From contig NZ_CP012418.1 of the NCBI RefSeq assembly GCF_001708405.1, positions 1,323,501-1,387,500 on the forward strand: a DNA stretch of 64,000 nt, given 5' to 3'. Source of the DNA: Kangiella sediminilitoris. Lineage in GTDB: Bacteria; Pseudomonadota; Gammaproteobacteria; Enterobacterales; Kangiellaceae. How positions within the stretch are numbered: position 1 is the first letter of the stretch; every line of letters begins with the position of its first letter. The translations under genes and the position numbers were made by a program. Of this stretch, positions 27,748-37,000 are shown piece after piece. A model generated the notes under the pieces. That model made no database searches, was not told the origin of the DNA, and worked only from the letters and a program-made list of their open reading frames with translations.

Positions 27748-28743
27748 ATGATTAGTTTTAATGACACCTATGACGCCATAGCTAACACTCGCCTGCATCC
27801 ATGGTTGGATGATTTTAAAAATGCCGTGCATAACCGCATGGGTGACTACACTCACGGCAATATAACCCAATGGATAGAGCTCCTTAAACAATTACCGCAA
27901 GTAGAACCAGACTCAATTGATATCATAAATAAGGTAGCAATTGGTTCTCGGGATCAATTATCGGATAGCGAATTTAAAGAGCTTGAAGAGTTATTAAAAA
28001 AGTTTCACCCATGGCGTAAAGGTCCCTTCCACTTATTTGGCCAACACATAGATACGGAGTGGCGCTCTGACTGGAAATGGGATCGAATAAAGGATCATTT
28101 TACCCCTCTAGACGACCGTATAGTATTGGATGTTGGCTGTGGTAACGGCTACCATTGCTGGCGAATGGCTGCTCAAAACCCAAAGTTGGTTCTGGGGATT
28201 GATCCTTCACAGCTTTTCTTGATGCAGTTTGCCATAATGCAAAAGTACCTCCATCAATACCCGGTTCACTTTTTGCCTGTCGGGCTGGAGTACCTGCCCC
28301 AGAATCTTGATAAACAGGGTTTTGATACTATTTTCTCTATGGGAGTGCTGTATCACCGCCGCTCTCCAATCGATCATATTTTACACTTAAAAAACTTGTT
28401 AAAGCCTGGTGGGGAACTTGTTCTTGAAACTCTTGTAATAGATGGTGATGACGACCAATGCCTGATACCTAAAGACCGGTATGCCCAGATGAATAACGTT
28501 TGGTTTATTCCTACAACAGGCATGCTAAAACATTGGATGAGCAAGTGTGGACTTGAAAATGTTCAGGTGGCAAACGTTTCAACTACTAGTATCGAAGAAC
28601 AGCGCGCTACTGACTGGATGACCTTTCAGTCACTGGAGGATTATCTCGATCCACAAGACAAAACATTGACCATTGAAGGCTACCCAGCACCTAAACGTGC
28701 CTTTATGATTGCACAAAAGCCGCTTAGAAAGAGTAAGAAATAA
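27748..28743 (+). CDS. cmoB: tRNA U34 carboxymethyltransferase CmoB
   Basis: Transfers the carboxymethyl group from carboxy-SAM to 5-hydroxyuridine at tRNA position 34. The 331-residue product has the CmoB hallmarks HPWRKGPFHLFGQHIDTEWRSDWKW and VLDVGCGNGYHCWRM, then FSMGVLYHRRSPIDHI. Normal length. It stops one base before the start of the pseudouridine synthase gene. Confidence 0.97.
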   Translation: MISFNDTYDAIANTRLHPWLDDFKNAVHNRMGDYTHGNITQWIELLKQLPQVEPDSIDIINKVAIGSRDQLSDSEFKELEELLKKFHPWRKGPFHLFGQHIDTEWRSDWKWDRIKDHFTPLDDRIVLDVGCGNGYHCWRMAAQNPKLVLGIDPSQLFLMQFAIMQKYLHQYPVHFLPVGLEYLPQNLDKQGFDTIFSMGVLYHRRSPIDHILHLKNLLKPGGELVLETLVIDGDDDQCLIPKDRYAQMNNVWFIPTTGMLKHWMSKCGLENVQVANVSTTSIEEQRATDWMTFQSLEDYLDPQDKTLTIEGYPAPKRAFMIAQKPLRKSKK

Positions 28744-28744
28744 G

Positions 28745-29428
28745 ATGGCTGACGAAAATAAAGATAATTATCATGTGGTGCCTTTTTGCCCTTCTCCGGT
28801 TCGCATTGTAAAACCTAATAAGCATTTTTTATTTGTGGCCAAGCCAGCAGGTTTATTAACCATTCCCGGTCGCAGAGAGGAAAACAAGGACTGCCTGATT
28901 ACTCGCCTGCAAAACCACCACAAATCAAAAACGGCAACTGTTGTTCATCGGCTGGATATGGCAACGTCAGGTATTATGGTGGTGGCACTGAGTAAAATGG
29001 CACATCGCGAAATAAGCCGTCAGTTTGAGCATAGAGAAACTCAAAAGCATTATATAGCCGTTGTCGACGGCATCGTGCAAGAAGATGAAGGTGTTATTGA
29101 CCTGCCCATGATTGCTGACTGGCCGAATCGCCCGAAACAGAAAATCGATTTTGAACAGGGTAAAAAAGCGGTAACTGAATGGCAGGTTCTCGAACGAGAT
29201 GAAGAAAACCAACGTACGAGATTGAAGCTGGTTCCGATTACAGGTCGTAGTCACCAACTGCGTTTACACTGTTACGAACTCGGCCACCCTATCCTCGGCT
29301 GTAACCTGTACCATAAAAATGGATCCGAAAATAAAGCATCTCGCCTCTTGCTGCACGCGGAAAGTCTGACTATAAAACACCCAACGTCAGGCAAGCCCAT
29401 AACAGCTAGAGCACCATGCTCATTTTAA
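28745..29428 (+). CDS. RluA-family pseudouridine synthase
   Basis: A 227-residue RluA-type pseudouridine synthase without an S4 domain. The catalytic aspartate is D71 in HRLDMATSG, with the ARPxG-like KPAGLLTIPG and TGRSHQLRLH blocks also present. Size and lack of S4 resemble RluA, which modifies 23S U746 and tRNA U32; family members are hard to tell apart by sequence. ATG 28745 is chosen because it begins right after the cmoB stop, implying coupling; an earlier in-frame start at 28709 would overlap cmoB. Confidence 0.88.
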   Translation: MADENKDNYHVVPFCPSPVRIVKPNKHFLFVAKPAGLLTIPGRREENKDCLITRLQNHHKSKTATVVHRLDMATSGIMVVALSKMAHREISRQFEHRETQKHYIAVVDGIVQEDEGVIDLPMIADWPNRPKQKIDFEQGKKAVTEWQVLERDEENQRTRLKLVPITGRSHQLRLHCYELGHPILGCNLYHKNGSENKASRLLLHAESLTIKHPTSGKPITARAPCSF

Positions 29429-29496
29429 CTTGATTAAAACCGAAAGAATTGCAAAAATACCGGCCACTTAACATCCGTTGCTGGATTTGACGCTTA

Positions 29497-29629
29497 GGTA
29501 CAGTTGGACGGAGCTAAGCTCCAAATAATTACCGGTAACCCGATGTGTTATTGAAATTATAAAGCTAAATTACGCACTCGTAGCTGGGTCTGCCCCATGG
29601 GGTACAGTTGGATGGAACGAAGTTCCAAA
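29497..29629 (+). repeat. two structured short repeats and a tRNA-like 5' remnant
   Basis: Two 29-base copies at 29497-29525 and 29601-29629, 25 of 29 identical, each beginning GGTACAGTTGGA. Each forms a small hairpin: GGAGC-taa-GCTCC in the first and GGAAC-gaa-GTTCC in the second. Bases 29567-29585 match 18 of 19 bases at the start of the tRNA-Arg gene and its flank (29674-29692), then the palindromic insertion at 29586-29603 breaks the match, after which CAGTTGGAT resumes the tRNA D-arm. Confidence 0.65.
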
Positions 29630-29680
29630 GACTAGTTAAACAGGCTGAGAGCTTTTTTAAGAAGTAGCAAAATAAATTAC

Positions 29681-29757
29681 GCACCCGTAGCTCAGTTGGA
29701 TAGAGCGTCGCCCTCCGGAGGCGAAGGCCGCAGGTTCGACTCCTGCCGGGTGCGCCA
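29681..29757 (+). tRNA. tRNA-Arg (anticodon CCG)
   Basis: A 77-base cloverleaf: acceptor GCACCCG / CGGGTGC, D-arm with CTCAGTTGGATAGAGC, anticodon stem TCGCC / GGCGA with loop CTCCGGA (anticodon CCG, reads CGG), T-arm GCAGG-TTCGACT-CCTGC, discriminator G and encoded CCA. It is the integration target of the downstream island: its last 45 bases plus 2 flanking bases recur at 34814-34860. Confidence 0.97.
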
Positions 29758-29759
29758 TT
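29713..29759 (+). repeat. island attachment repeat, left copy (inside tRNA-Arg)
   Basis: 47 bases covering the anticodon loop to the CCA end of tRNA-Arg and two bases beyond. They match 34814-34860 at 45 of 47 positions, differing at 29731 (C versus T) and 29738 (G versus A). Confidence 0.85.
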
Positions 29760-29955
29760 TCTCTCTGTAGTCTAAAGATTACTGTACTCTGACACCATTA
29801 ATCTCTGCTCCATTAATAATGCATCCTTTCCAACATTCTTAGTTAGCTGTTCTTGTCCTTTTACATCAAAGACCTATGTCAAATTTAAGTCATAACACAT
29901 ATCTTAAGATACTATGTTAGGATGATTTCTGAATTTAGACGGAATAAGAGATAAG

Positions 29956-30436
29956 ATGTTTTCATTAAATTCAAAAATCAGGTCTGGAAACAACCCTTTG
30001 TTCTTAGGAGTTGTGATTTTGCTTTGCGCATCATGTGCTAGTTACAATAGTTATAACTTACCAGATCAAGATGAAGTCTCTTTTTCACCATCAGGGCAAT
30101 ACCCTATTTATTATAAATGGTGGCGATATCTAGAAGATGAAAACCTCAACACGCATATTGAACCCGCTTTAGAGAACAATTTTACATTAGCTGCTGCGTT
30201 GGAGCATTTAAATATGGCTAGAACTATAACGTGGCGTGAAGCCTTTGAACAAATTGAACTTGGCTATTTTAACGGGGCAAGTTAATTTATTTCTATGCTA
30301 AGGGCGCAAACTGAACTGCAGGAAGTCGAGCGTGATTTGCTCACGGTGAGGTGGACATTGTTAGAATTTCGTATAGCCCCCTTACCGCGCCTTGCCCGGC
30401 GGATTTGCAACGCCCAGAGAGCAAGAGTTAAAGTGA
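29956..30436 (+). pseudogene. outer membrane efflux factor (NodT/OprM type) remnant
   Basis: The first 109 codons begin a lipoprotein (lipobox LLCASC) with the outer-membrane-factor opening WWRYLEDENLNTHIEPALENNFTLAAALEHLNMART. The sequence then jumps to WREAFEQIELGYFNGAS, which belongs near the C-terminus of this family, so roughly 300 codons are deleted. A TAA at 30283 interrupts it. The same frame continues beyond as FISMLRAQTELQEVERDLLTVRWTLLEFRIA, then a frameshift near 30380 leads to YRALPGGFATPREQELK and a stop at 30434-30436. These are exactly the family's C-terminal motifs. It lies directly upstream of the adaptor and was once the third component of the pump. Confidence 0.82.
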
Positions 30437-30458
30437 GGATAAGAAGGATGGATAAGAG

Positions 30459-31637
30459 ATGATAAAAAGCAAAACTTTTACAGCCATTACAATTGGGGCC
30501 ATCGCGGTTATTGCCGCTTTTCTGTTTTTTATCATTAACTCTACTGAACCGGAGGCGCAGCGTGAGGTAGCGACCAAAAGAACAGCGATGCTGGTGGATG
30601 TTCAAGAAGTTCGCCGTGACAATTATAATCCGCTTATTGAAGGGCTTGGAACTGTGGAAGCTGCTGAAGATATTATTCTCAGTCCGCGTGTCGACGGCCG
30701 TGTCATTGAAGTTACCGAGAATTTTATTCCCGGCGGTTTTGTCAAAAAAGATGAGGTATTACTTCGGATTGATCCTGCCGACTATGAGAATGCGCTCGTT
30801 CAAAGGGAAAGCGCATATACACAAGCTCGCTCAGAAATGGATTTAGAACTTGGCCGCCAGAATCTTGCAAGAAAAGAGTATAATCTGCTCAGGCAAGATA
30901 TTGATGAAAAGAACAAATCTCTTGTCTTAAGGAAACCGCAACTGGCTGCGACCGAGGCCAATTTAAAATCGGCTGAAAGTATGCTGAACCAAGCCAAGCT
31001 GGAACTCGAGCGTACATATGTTCGTGCACCGTTTGATGCTCAAATTTTATCCAGAAATGCCAATGTAGGTTCAGAGATTGATACCAATACGGAATTGGCG
31101 CGGCTTGTCGGGGTTGATGAATATTGGGTGACTGTGAGCGTACCGGTAGCAAGACTTGACCGGATTACTTTCCCTGAAAAAGGACAACCTGGCGCGCGGG
31201 TCATTATTCGCAACCGAACAGCCTGGCCGGCTGGCACGAGCCGTAAAGGTGAGGTTATGCGGTTAATCGGCGCGTTGGATGCACAAACACGTTTAGCGCG
31301 CGTGCTGGTTAGCGTGAAAGACCCGCTTGCCCTTAATCCTGAAACGCAAGGTCCGCAAATGCTAGTTGGCGCGATTGTTCAGGCCGAGATTGCAGGACGC
31401 GAACTAGAAAATGTTTTTCGCATTGGCCGTGATTTCCTGCGTGAAGACGACCGACTCTGGCTCAAACGCGATGGAAAGTTAACCATTACAGAGGCTAAAG
31501 TCGTTTTCAAAGATAAAGACTATGCCTATATCTCCGAAGGCATGGAGGATGGTGACTTACTTGTGATTAGCAATCTGGCGGCTGTGGCTGAGGGGATTGG
31601 CCTGCGAACAGAGGCCGAAGCGGAGACGCAAGAATGA
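30459..31637 (+). CDS. RND efflux periplasmic adaptor (membrane fusion protein)
   Basis: A 392-residue HlyD/AcrA-type adaptor. It has an N-terminal hydrophobic anchor ([17 protein letters not shown]), a barrel-sandwich domain ([22 protein letters not shown] and [21 protein letters not shown]), a helical hairpin at about 115-185 and a C-terminal beta-barrel. It links the inner-membrane pump to an outer-membrane channel. Its stop overlaps the pump's ATG by four bases (ATGA), so the two are translationally coupled. Gene composition differs from the host genes. Confidence 0.93.
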   Translation: MIKSKTFTAITIGAIAVIAAFLFFIINSTEPEAQREVATKRTAMLVDVQEVRRDNYNPLIEGLGTVEAAEDIILSPRVDGRVIEVTENFIPGGFVKKDEVLLRIDPADYENALVQRESAYTQARSEMDLELGRQNLARKEYNLLRQDIDEKNKSLVLRKPQLAATEANLKSAESMLNQAKLELERTYVRAPFDAQILSRNANVGSEIDTNTELARLVGVDEYWVTVSVPVARLDRITFPEKGQPGARVIIRNRTAWPAGTSRKGEVMRLIGALDAQTRLARVLVSVKDPLALNPETQGPQMLVGAIVQAEIAGRELENVFRIGRDFLREDDRLWLKRDGKLTITEAKVVFKDKDYAYISEGMEDGDLLVISNLAAVAEGIGLRTEAEAETQE

Positions 31638-34600
31638 GCGAACCCAAAACGAAATATGGCAAAGGCGCAATAACATGGATGGCGCAGAACCCTGTCGCCG
31701 CGAATTTGTTGATGATAATCCTGCTTTTGGGCGGGATTTTTACAGCGCTCAATATTCAAAAAGAAGTCTTCCCCCAGTTTCAACTGGATATTGTTAATGT
31801 GAGTGTTGGCTATCCCGGCGCAGCCCCTAGCGAAGTGGAAACTGGTGTTTTACAACCTGTAGAGGAAGCGGTACGTGGCCTTGAAGGTATTCGTGAAATC
31901 ACAGCTCGCGCCCGTGAAGGCAGCGGAAATGTAGAGATTGAGCTTGTCTCTGGTGCTGATCGCATGAAAGCCTTCCAGGATATTGACCAGGCAATTGCAC
32001 GTATTCGCACCTTCCCGGAAGAAGCTGATCAGCCGGAAGTAAGTCTTGAAGCACAGCAGCGCGAGGCGATGGAAATTGGCCTTTTTGGTTCCGTAGATGT
32101 CTGGACATTGCGTATTCTGGCCGAACGCTTACGGGATCGCTTGTTGAGCGATCCGAATATGACGCTTGTTGAGCTCGGCAATGTTCCGGATTACATCACA
32201 CATGTTGAAATAAGCGCCGATACGCTGCGCGAATATGGGCTGACTTTACCCGATATTGCACGAATCATCAGTCAGTCCTCGCAAGATATTCCAGCCGGGG
32301 CCGTCAGAACTTTTGATGGTGAAATTTTACTGCGTATACAGGAGCGAAAAGTCTGGGCAGAGGAATTTGCCGATATAGATATTATTTCTGGCGAGAACGG
32401 AGCAACCATTAAACTGGGCGACATCGCAAAAATCGAAGACGGCTTTGAGGAAGGTAATTTTCACTCGCAGTTTAATGGCGTGCCATCTGTTGAAGTGAAT
32501 ATTTTCAGGACAGGCAATGAATCCCCTCTCGATATTGAACAAACGGTATACGAAATTATGGAGGATTTTGAGCGCACACTACCACCCGGCGTGGAGTGGC
32601 GGATTGACAGTAACAATGCTCAGGATTTTCGTGAACGTCTTGGATTGATACTTGAAAACGGTGTAGCGTCTGTTTTGATTGTTCTGACGATCCTTTCGCT
32701 TTTTCTAGCGTCGAAGCTGGCATTCTGGGTAATGATGGGTATGACAATTTCCTATGTCGGATCGGTGATGTTTCTACCAGCCTTTGGCGTCAGTATCAAT
32801 ATGGTCTCCCTCTTTGGATTTCTCGTAGCACTCGGCCTTGTTGTCGATGATGCGATTGTGGTCGGAGAGAATGTGTTTGAGGAGCGCAAAAACCATAACG
32901 ATCCCCTGAAGGCCGCGATTGAGGGCACGAAGAGTGTTGCAACGCCCGTAACGTTTTCGATCATTACAACCCTCATTGCCTTCGTGCCTTTGCTCTTTAT
33001 GCCTGGAGAAACGGGACTTTTCTGGTGGCCTTTGCCCGTTGTGGTGATGACAGTGCTCGCTTTGTCGCTTTTTGAAGCACTTTACATTCTGCCAGCCCAT
33101 TTGGGGCATGTGAAAAAAAGCGCCAATGAAAATGCAATCCTGCGTCCGATCAAAAATGTACAGGTAAAATTTGCTGCTAAGTTTGATGCTTTCGTGCAAG
33201 GGCCGTATAAAAGTTTTCTCGATCTTTGTCTGCGCGCGCGATACATCACGATTTCAGCAGCGCTGGCGCTTTTGTTTGTTTCCTTTTCGTATATGAATAG
33301 TGCGCATATGGGCATTATTAATATGCCGGAAGTCGCCGCCGATGAGATCGAGGCTGGCGTCTCCATGCCGGCTGGTACGACGCCTGCACAAGCTGGGGCG
33401 ATGGCGATAAAACTCACTGATGCTACGGTGCGTATGTATGAAGAAAACAATCTAGACTTAGTGGCGGAAGGGATAAAAACCAATGTCCGTGGGCAGGGTT
33501 TTATTGATGTTGAAATTGTTCTGCGCCCGCCCGAAGAGCGCGATATGACCGCCCGCGAAATTATTCAGCTCTGGCGTGATGAGATCGGCGATATTCAGGG
33601 CGTGGATCAAATCACTTTCGAAGCCGAGCGTGGTCCCGGTGGTTGGCGACCTGATATTAGTGTTGATCTCAGCCACAACAATATCGATATTTTAGAGCAG
33701 GCCAGCCAACGCCTAATTGCCGAATTGGAGACATTTACCAATACGGCTGACATTAATGACGATTTCGATAAAGGCAAAAAGCGCATTGATTTTCGTCTTC
33801 TTCCGGAGGGACGCGCTTTGGGTCTCACACCGGAATATGTCGGGGAGCAATTACGCGCTGCGTTTTTCGGCTCCTTGGCTGTCCGCCAGTTGCGCGGCAA
33901 TAACGAAACCGAAGTCCGTGTCAAGCTACCAGAAAGCCAACGGGAGGATTTATCCTATCTGGAAGATCTTGTCATTCGCACCCCAAACGGTGCGGAAGTA
34001 CCCTTGTTTGAAGTGACAGAGTTCGAATATACCGAAGCGTTCTCATCCATCAACCGCCGTAACGGAATGCGTGTTGTTACAGTGTCCACAGATGTTGAGC
34101 CCAAACGTGAGATTGTGCAGGTGGTGAATGCACTTAATCAGGAGGTTCTGCCCGAGCTGCGTGCGGATTTCCCGGGGCTGACATGGACCTTTCAAGGGTC
34201 GAACGCCGAGATGCGTGAGTCAACGCAGCAGCTTTACGGTTATTTTGGCCTAGCGCTTATCATCATTTACGCCCTTTTGGCTGTCGTGTTTCGTAGCTAT
34301 TTCCAGCCCTTTATTGTCCTGAGCGCGATTCCATTCGGCATCATAGGCGCTGTCATCGGGCATATCATCATGGGCTACGATATTTCCCTCATCTCTAAGA
34401 TGGGCTTTGTCGCATTGTCCGGCGTTGTGTTGAATGCATCCCTGATTATGGTTGATTATGCGAACAAATTACGGAGCCAGAGCAACAGAACAACACCGTA
34501 TGATGCTATCAAACAGGCGGGCCTGCGCCGTTTTAGGCCTATAATTCTTACGACTTTAACGACTTTTGGTGGACTGTCTCCCATCTTGCTTGAAACATCT

Positions 34601-34735
34601 CTACAAGCGCAATATCTCATCCCTATGGCTATTTCCCTAGGCTTCGGGATTGTTTTCTCGACAGCCATTATTCTGATCCTGGTACCGTGTCTGTACATGA
34701 TGCTGGAGGATATAAAATCTGTGGCCTCACAATAA
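31634..34735 (+). CDS. RND-family efflux pump permease (AcrB type)
   Basis: A 1033-residue proton-driven inner-membrane exporter. It has twelve predicted membrane helices in two halves, each followed by a large periplasmic loop, as in AcrB. The TM4 proton-relay pair is in [14 protein letters not shown], and [28 protein letters not shown] is the matching second-half signature. Intact and full length. The substrate cannot be read from sequence; it is closer to the broad AcrB/MMPL-like exporters than to heavy-metal CusA pumps, as it lacks the methionine relay. Its outer-membrane partner gene upstream is destroyed, so it must use a host TolC-like channel or be inactive. Confidence 0.94.
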   Translation: MSEPKTKYGKGAITWMAQNPVAANLLMIILLLGGIFTALNIQKEVFPQFQLDIVNVSVGYPGAAPSEVETGVLQPVEEAVRGLEGIREITARAREGSGNVEIELVSGADRMKAFQDIDQAIARIRTFPEEADQPEVSLEAQQREAMEIGLFGSVDVWTLRILAERLRDRLLSDPNMTLVELGNVPDYITHVEISADTLREYGLTLPDIARIISQSSQDIPAGAVRTFDGEILLRIQERKVWAEEFADIDIISGENGATIKLGDIAKIEDGFEEGNFHSQFNGVPSVEVNIFRTGNESPLDIEQTVYEIMEDFERTLPPGVEWRIDSNNAQDFRERLGLILENGVASVLIVLTILSLFLASKLAFWVMMGMTISYVGSVMFLPAFGVSINMVSLFGFLVALGLVVDDAIVVGENVFEERKNHNDPLKAAIEGTKSVATPVTFSIITTLIAFVPLLFMPGETGLFWWPLPVVVMTVLALSLFEALYILPAHLGHVKKSANENAILRPIKNVQVKFAAKFDAFVQGPYKSFLDLCLRARYITISAALALLFVSFSYMNSAHMGIINMPEVAADEIEAGVSMPAGTTPAQAGAMAIKLTDATVRMYEENNLDLVAEGIKTNVRGQGFIDVEIVLRPPEERDMTAREIIQLWRDEIGDIQGVDQITFEAERGPGGWRPDISVDLSHNNIDILEQASQRLIAELETFTNTADINDDFDKGKKRIDFRLLPEGRALGLTPEYVGEQLRAAFFGSLAVRQLRGNNETEVRVKLPESQREDLSYLEDLVIRTPNGAEVPLFEVTEFEYTEAFSSINRRNGMRVVTVSTDVEPKREIVQVVNALNQEVLPELRADFPGLTWTFQGSNAEMRESTQQLYGYFGLALIIIYALLAVVFRSYFQPFIVLSAIPFGIIGAVIGHIIMGYDISLISKMGFVALSGVVLNASLIMVDYANKLRSQSNRTTPYDAIKQAGLRRFRPIILTTLTTFGGLSPILLETSLQAQYLIPMAISLGFGIVFSTAIILILVPCLYMMLEDIKSVASQ

Positions 34736-34813
34736 GCTGGCGCATTGAAAGAGGCCGTAGAATGAGCACAAGAACTCAGTTCCACACGGTCCTTTAAAAT
34801 CCAACTCTTAGCG

Positions 34814-34860
34814 CTCCGGAGGCGAAGGCCGTAGGTTCAACTCCTGCCGGGTGCGCCATT
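34814..34860 (+). repeat. island attachment repeat, right copy (tRNA-Arg 3' fragment)
   Basis: Matches 29713-29759 at 45 of 47 bases, with the tRNA T-arm and encoded CCA but no 5' half, so it cannot be a functional tRNA. Marks the distal edge of the island. Confidence 0.85.
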
Positions 34861-34869
34861 CAATAAGTG

Positions 34870-35364
34870 TTAGATAGCCTTTCCTAAATCAAACTTAGAG
34901 TTTTCAGAGGCGCCTTTAAAGTGCTCAACTGTTATATCAACCGCTGCTTTAATTTCATCCTGATGCTCACCTTCAATTAACATCATGTCCCTTGTAAAAC
35001 TCATTTTTTCACGTTTTTCTAAGTCAGCCCATGCTTGATGGGTGGGGATATGCTCGGTCTTATCATAAACGGTATAGAAGATTTCAAAAGGCTTTCGGCT
35101 AGCTTCATCAAGTCTGAGCTGATCGATTAATACTTTTAAGCGTATACAGCCCTCAATTGTCGGGCATTGCTCCTGTTGCATGGCTTTAGATATATCAACA
35201 ATGCTGCTGACGACAGAAGCAATTTTATCTCGCTCTTGTAACTCAATAGAGTTTTTCAATTCTTCAAGTTTTTGCTTTTGACTCCTTACCTTTAAAAGTA
35301 AATAAACGGCATACACTGCCAAAGCAAAAGTAATAATTGAGGCTATGTAATAAAATATAGTCAT
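34870..35364 (-). CDS. DUF2489 membrane-anchored protein
   Basis: A 164-residue protein with one N-terminal membrane helix (IASIITFALAVYAVYLLL), then a coiled-coil segment (RSQKQKLEELKNSIELQERDK) and a soluble C-terminal domain. The CPTIEGCIRLKVLIDQLRLDE motif matches DUF2489. Function unknown. The island's right repeat lies 10 bases beyond its stop. Confidence 0.8.
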   Translation of the reverse strand: MTIFYYIASIITFALAVYAVYLLLKVRSQKQKLEELKNSIELQERDKIASVVSSIVDISKAMQQEQCPTIEGCIRLKVLIDQLRLDEASRKPFEIFYTVYDKTEHIPTHQAWADLEKREKMSFTRDMMLIEGEHQDEIKAAVDITVEHFKGASENSKFDLGKAI

Positions 35365-35553
35365 AGTAATAGAGGGATAACAGTACTTGGAGACAGGATA
35401 CCTATATTCAGCAAGAAATTACAGTGATGAGGATGGACAAGTTCATTATCAGAGCTATTAATTCAGGCAACATAGCTACCAAGGTAATTATGCTGTAAAG
35501 AAATAAGAGCTGGCAGCTCTTAATCTCAAGTATGAAGTATGCATTGCCTAAAT

Positions 35554-35578
35554 TAGCCCGCAAAAAACTTGCGGGCTA
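35554..35578 (-). terminator. terminator-like hairpin after the secreted amidohydrolase
   Basis: TAGCCCGCAA (35554-35563) pairs with TTGCGGGCTA (35569-35578). Only a short T run follows on the minus strand. Confidence 0.6.
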
Positions 35579-35594
35579 CTCTTCCCTCTTGGGA

Positions 35595-36989
35595 TCATTC
35601 AGGATATTTACGGGTCAGATTTTTTTCGTTTGGTTTGCCATCCCGTTTATAGATAACACCACCTTTAACGACTAAATCAACATCTTGCAGTAAGTTAATG
35701 TATTTCAGCACATCCCCTTTTACAGCGATGATATCGGCATATTTACCCGGTACTACTGTTCCCAAGTCTTTATCCACACCCATAAACTTTGCAGGCCAAA
35801 GAGTTGCGGCCTGTATTGCCTCCATAACTGGAACATCAAACTCTCTGACCCATACATCCAGTTCATTCCAGGTTGACTGACAATGAAACTTCATTGGAAT
35901 GCCACTATCAGTACCTACCAAGAGGATCGCTCCAGACTTTCTAAGCTGATTAAATTTAGTCTTTAATGTAGGCTTACGTTTTGGAGTAAGCTGCATGTAA
36001 CTAATACGCTCGGGATGCTGTATGGACTGCTTAATATCCTTTACAGTTTCTTTGGTCAAACCGCGTTTCCAGCATTTGTTGTCCAATGCCTCGTGATTTT
36101 CTCTGACATACTCGTAATTCCATAAACCCTCTACCGTCGGAGTCCAATATAAAGGGCCACCACTGATCCTACCCTTTGCGGTTCTCTCTTTGAGCTGGAT
36201 CATAATATCCTCTGGGTACTCGGGAGCAGTTGTTAATCCAGTATGCTCAAAATTATCAATTCCAATCTTCAGGCCTATACGAATTTCGTCCGGTTTGTGG
36301 GAGTGTCCAACAACCTTCATACCAAGCCTGTGAGCTTCATCCACAACAGCTTTAGCATGCTCAAGCGGCATTACATCATGATCAATCAGTTTAACCACAT
36401 CCATTCCAGCTTCTTTTAACTGGCGAACTTTTCGTTTAGCATCACTCTCGCTTTCAACGCCCCATCGGAACGCTTCCGTTCCCGGATATGGCTTATGCTG
36501 AATAAAGGGACCAGACATAAACATTCGAGGCCCGCTTAATTCTCCCGATTGAATTTTATCCTTAATTTCTTTTGATTCCTTTAAAGGTGCGCCCAGATCT
36601 CTGGCGCTAGTTACACCTGCCAATAGTAGCTGCTCTGCAGATGCTGGCATAATTTCGGTTCCAAGCTTGTCAATATAAGCTTTATCCCAATGTTTATAGT
36701 CCGAATGTCCATTGATCATCAAATGTACATGCATATCCCACAAACCAGGAAGAACCGTCATGCCTTCAGTTGAAATGACTTCGTATTCACTTGGAATATC
36801 AAGGCTGCTCTCTGTTCCAACGGCTACGATGCGGTCATTCTCTACAAGAATAACACTATCATAAATTACATTTCCGCCAGTACCATCGACCAAAGTACCA
36901 CCGGCAAAAGCTTTTAACTCATTAGCCTGACTACTAAAGCTTAATAATCCCGATAGGACCATAAGAAACGCATAAATGAATCGTGACAT
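35595..36989 (-). CDS. secreted amidohydrolase
   Basis: A 464-residue metal-dependent amidohydrolase with a Sec signal peptide ending near SSQANE (residue 22). Metal-binding HVH occurs in LWDMHVHLMING, the histidines in KVVGHSHKP and NFEHTGL, and the aspartate in LVGTDSGIP. It belongs to the imidazolonepropionase-like group, as does the 708-residue lipoprotein elsewhere in this window, but lacks that protein's extra N-terminal domain. The substrate is unknown; periplasmic dipeptidases or lactonases are possible. The ATG lies 11 bases after the MscS-type channel gene, so they form an operon. Confidence 0.88.
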   Translation of the reverse strand: MSRFIYAFLMVLSGLLSFSSQANELKAFAGGTLVDGTGGNVIYDSVILVENDRIVAVGTESSLDIPSEYEVISTEGMTVLPGLWDMHVHLMINGHSDYKHWDKAYIDKLGTEIMPASAEQLLLAGVTSARDLGAPLKESKEIKDKIQSGELSGPRMFMSGPFIQHKPYPGTEAFRWGVESESDAKRKVRQLKEAGMDVVKLIDHDVMPLEHAKAVVDEAHRLGMKVVGHSHKPDEIRIGLKIGIDNFEHTGLTTAPEYPEDIMIQLKERTAKGRISGGPLYWTPTVEGLWNYEYVRENHEALDNKCWKRGLTKETVKDIKQSIQHPERISYMQLTPKRKPTLKTKFNQLRKSGAILLVGTDSGIPMKFHCQSTWNELDVWVREFDVPVMEAIQAATLWPAKFMGVDKDLGTVVPGKYADIIAVKGDVLKYINLLQDVDLVVKGGVIYKRDGKPNEKNLTRKYPE

Positions 36990-37000
36990 AAAACCTCACT

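Larger units (their letters stand above)
29758..34813 (+). mobile_element. decayed genomic island at tRNA-Arg carrying an RND pump
   Basis: About 5 kb bounded by the tRNA-Arg 3' end and a 47-bp near-copy of it. The contents are a wrecked outer-membrane-factor gene followed by an intact periplasmic adaptor and RND pump. The pump genes look richer in GC and in GCG, CGC and GGC-type codons than flanking genes. No integrase, excisionase or other mobility gene remains, so the element is probably immobile. The boundary repeat in a tRNA 3' half is the classic tyrosine-integrase footprint; the alternative is a simple tRNA-targeted recombination event. Confidence 0.7.

Noticed and set aside
29429..29760. 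CRISPR array
   Set aside because: Only two repeats of unequal context are present; spacing and number do not fit an array, and no cas genes occur in the window.
30295..30462. Separate small gene overlapping the adaptor start
   Set aside because: The frame continues in register with the outer-membrane-factor remnant and carries its C-terminal motifs, so it is part of that pseudogene.
34801..34858. Second tRNA-Arg gene
   Set aside because: It has only the 3' half from the anticodon loop onward; no 5' acceptor strand or D-arm is present, so it is an attachment remnant.
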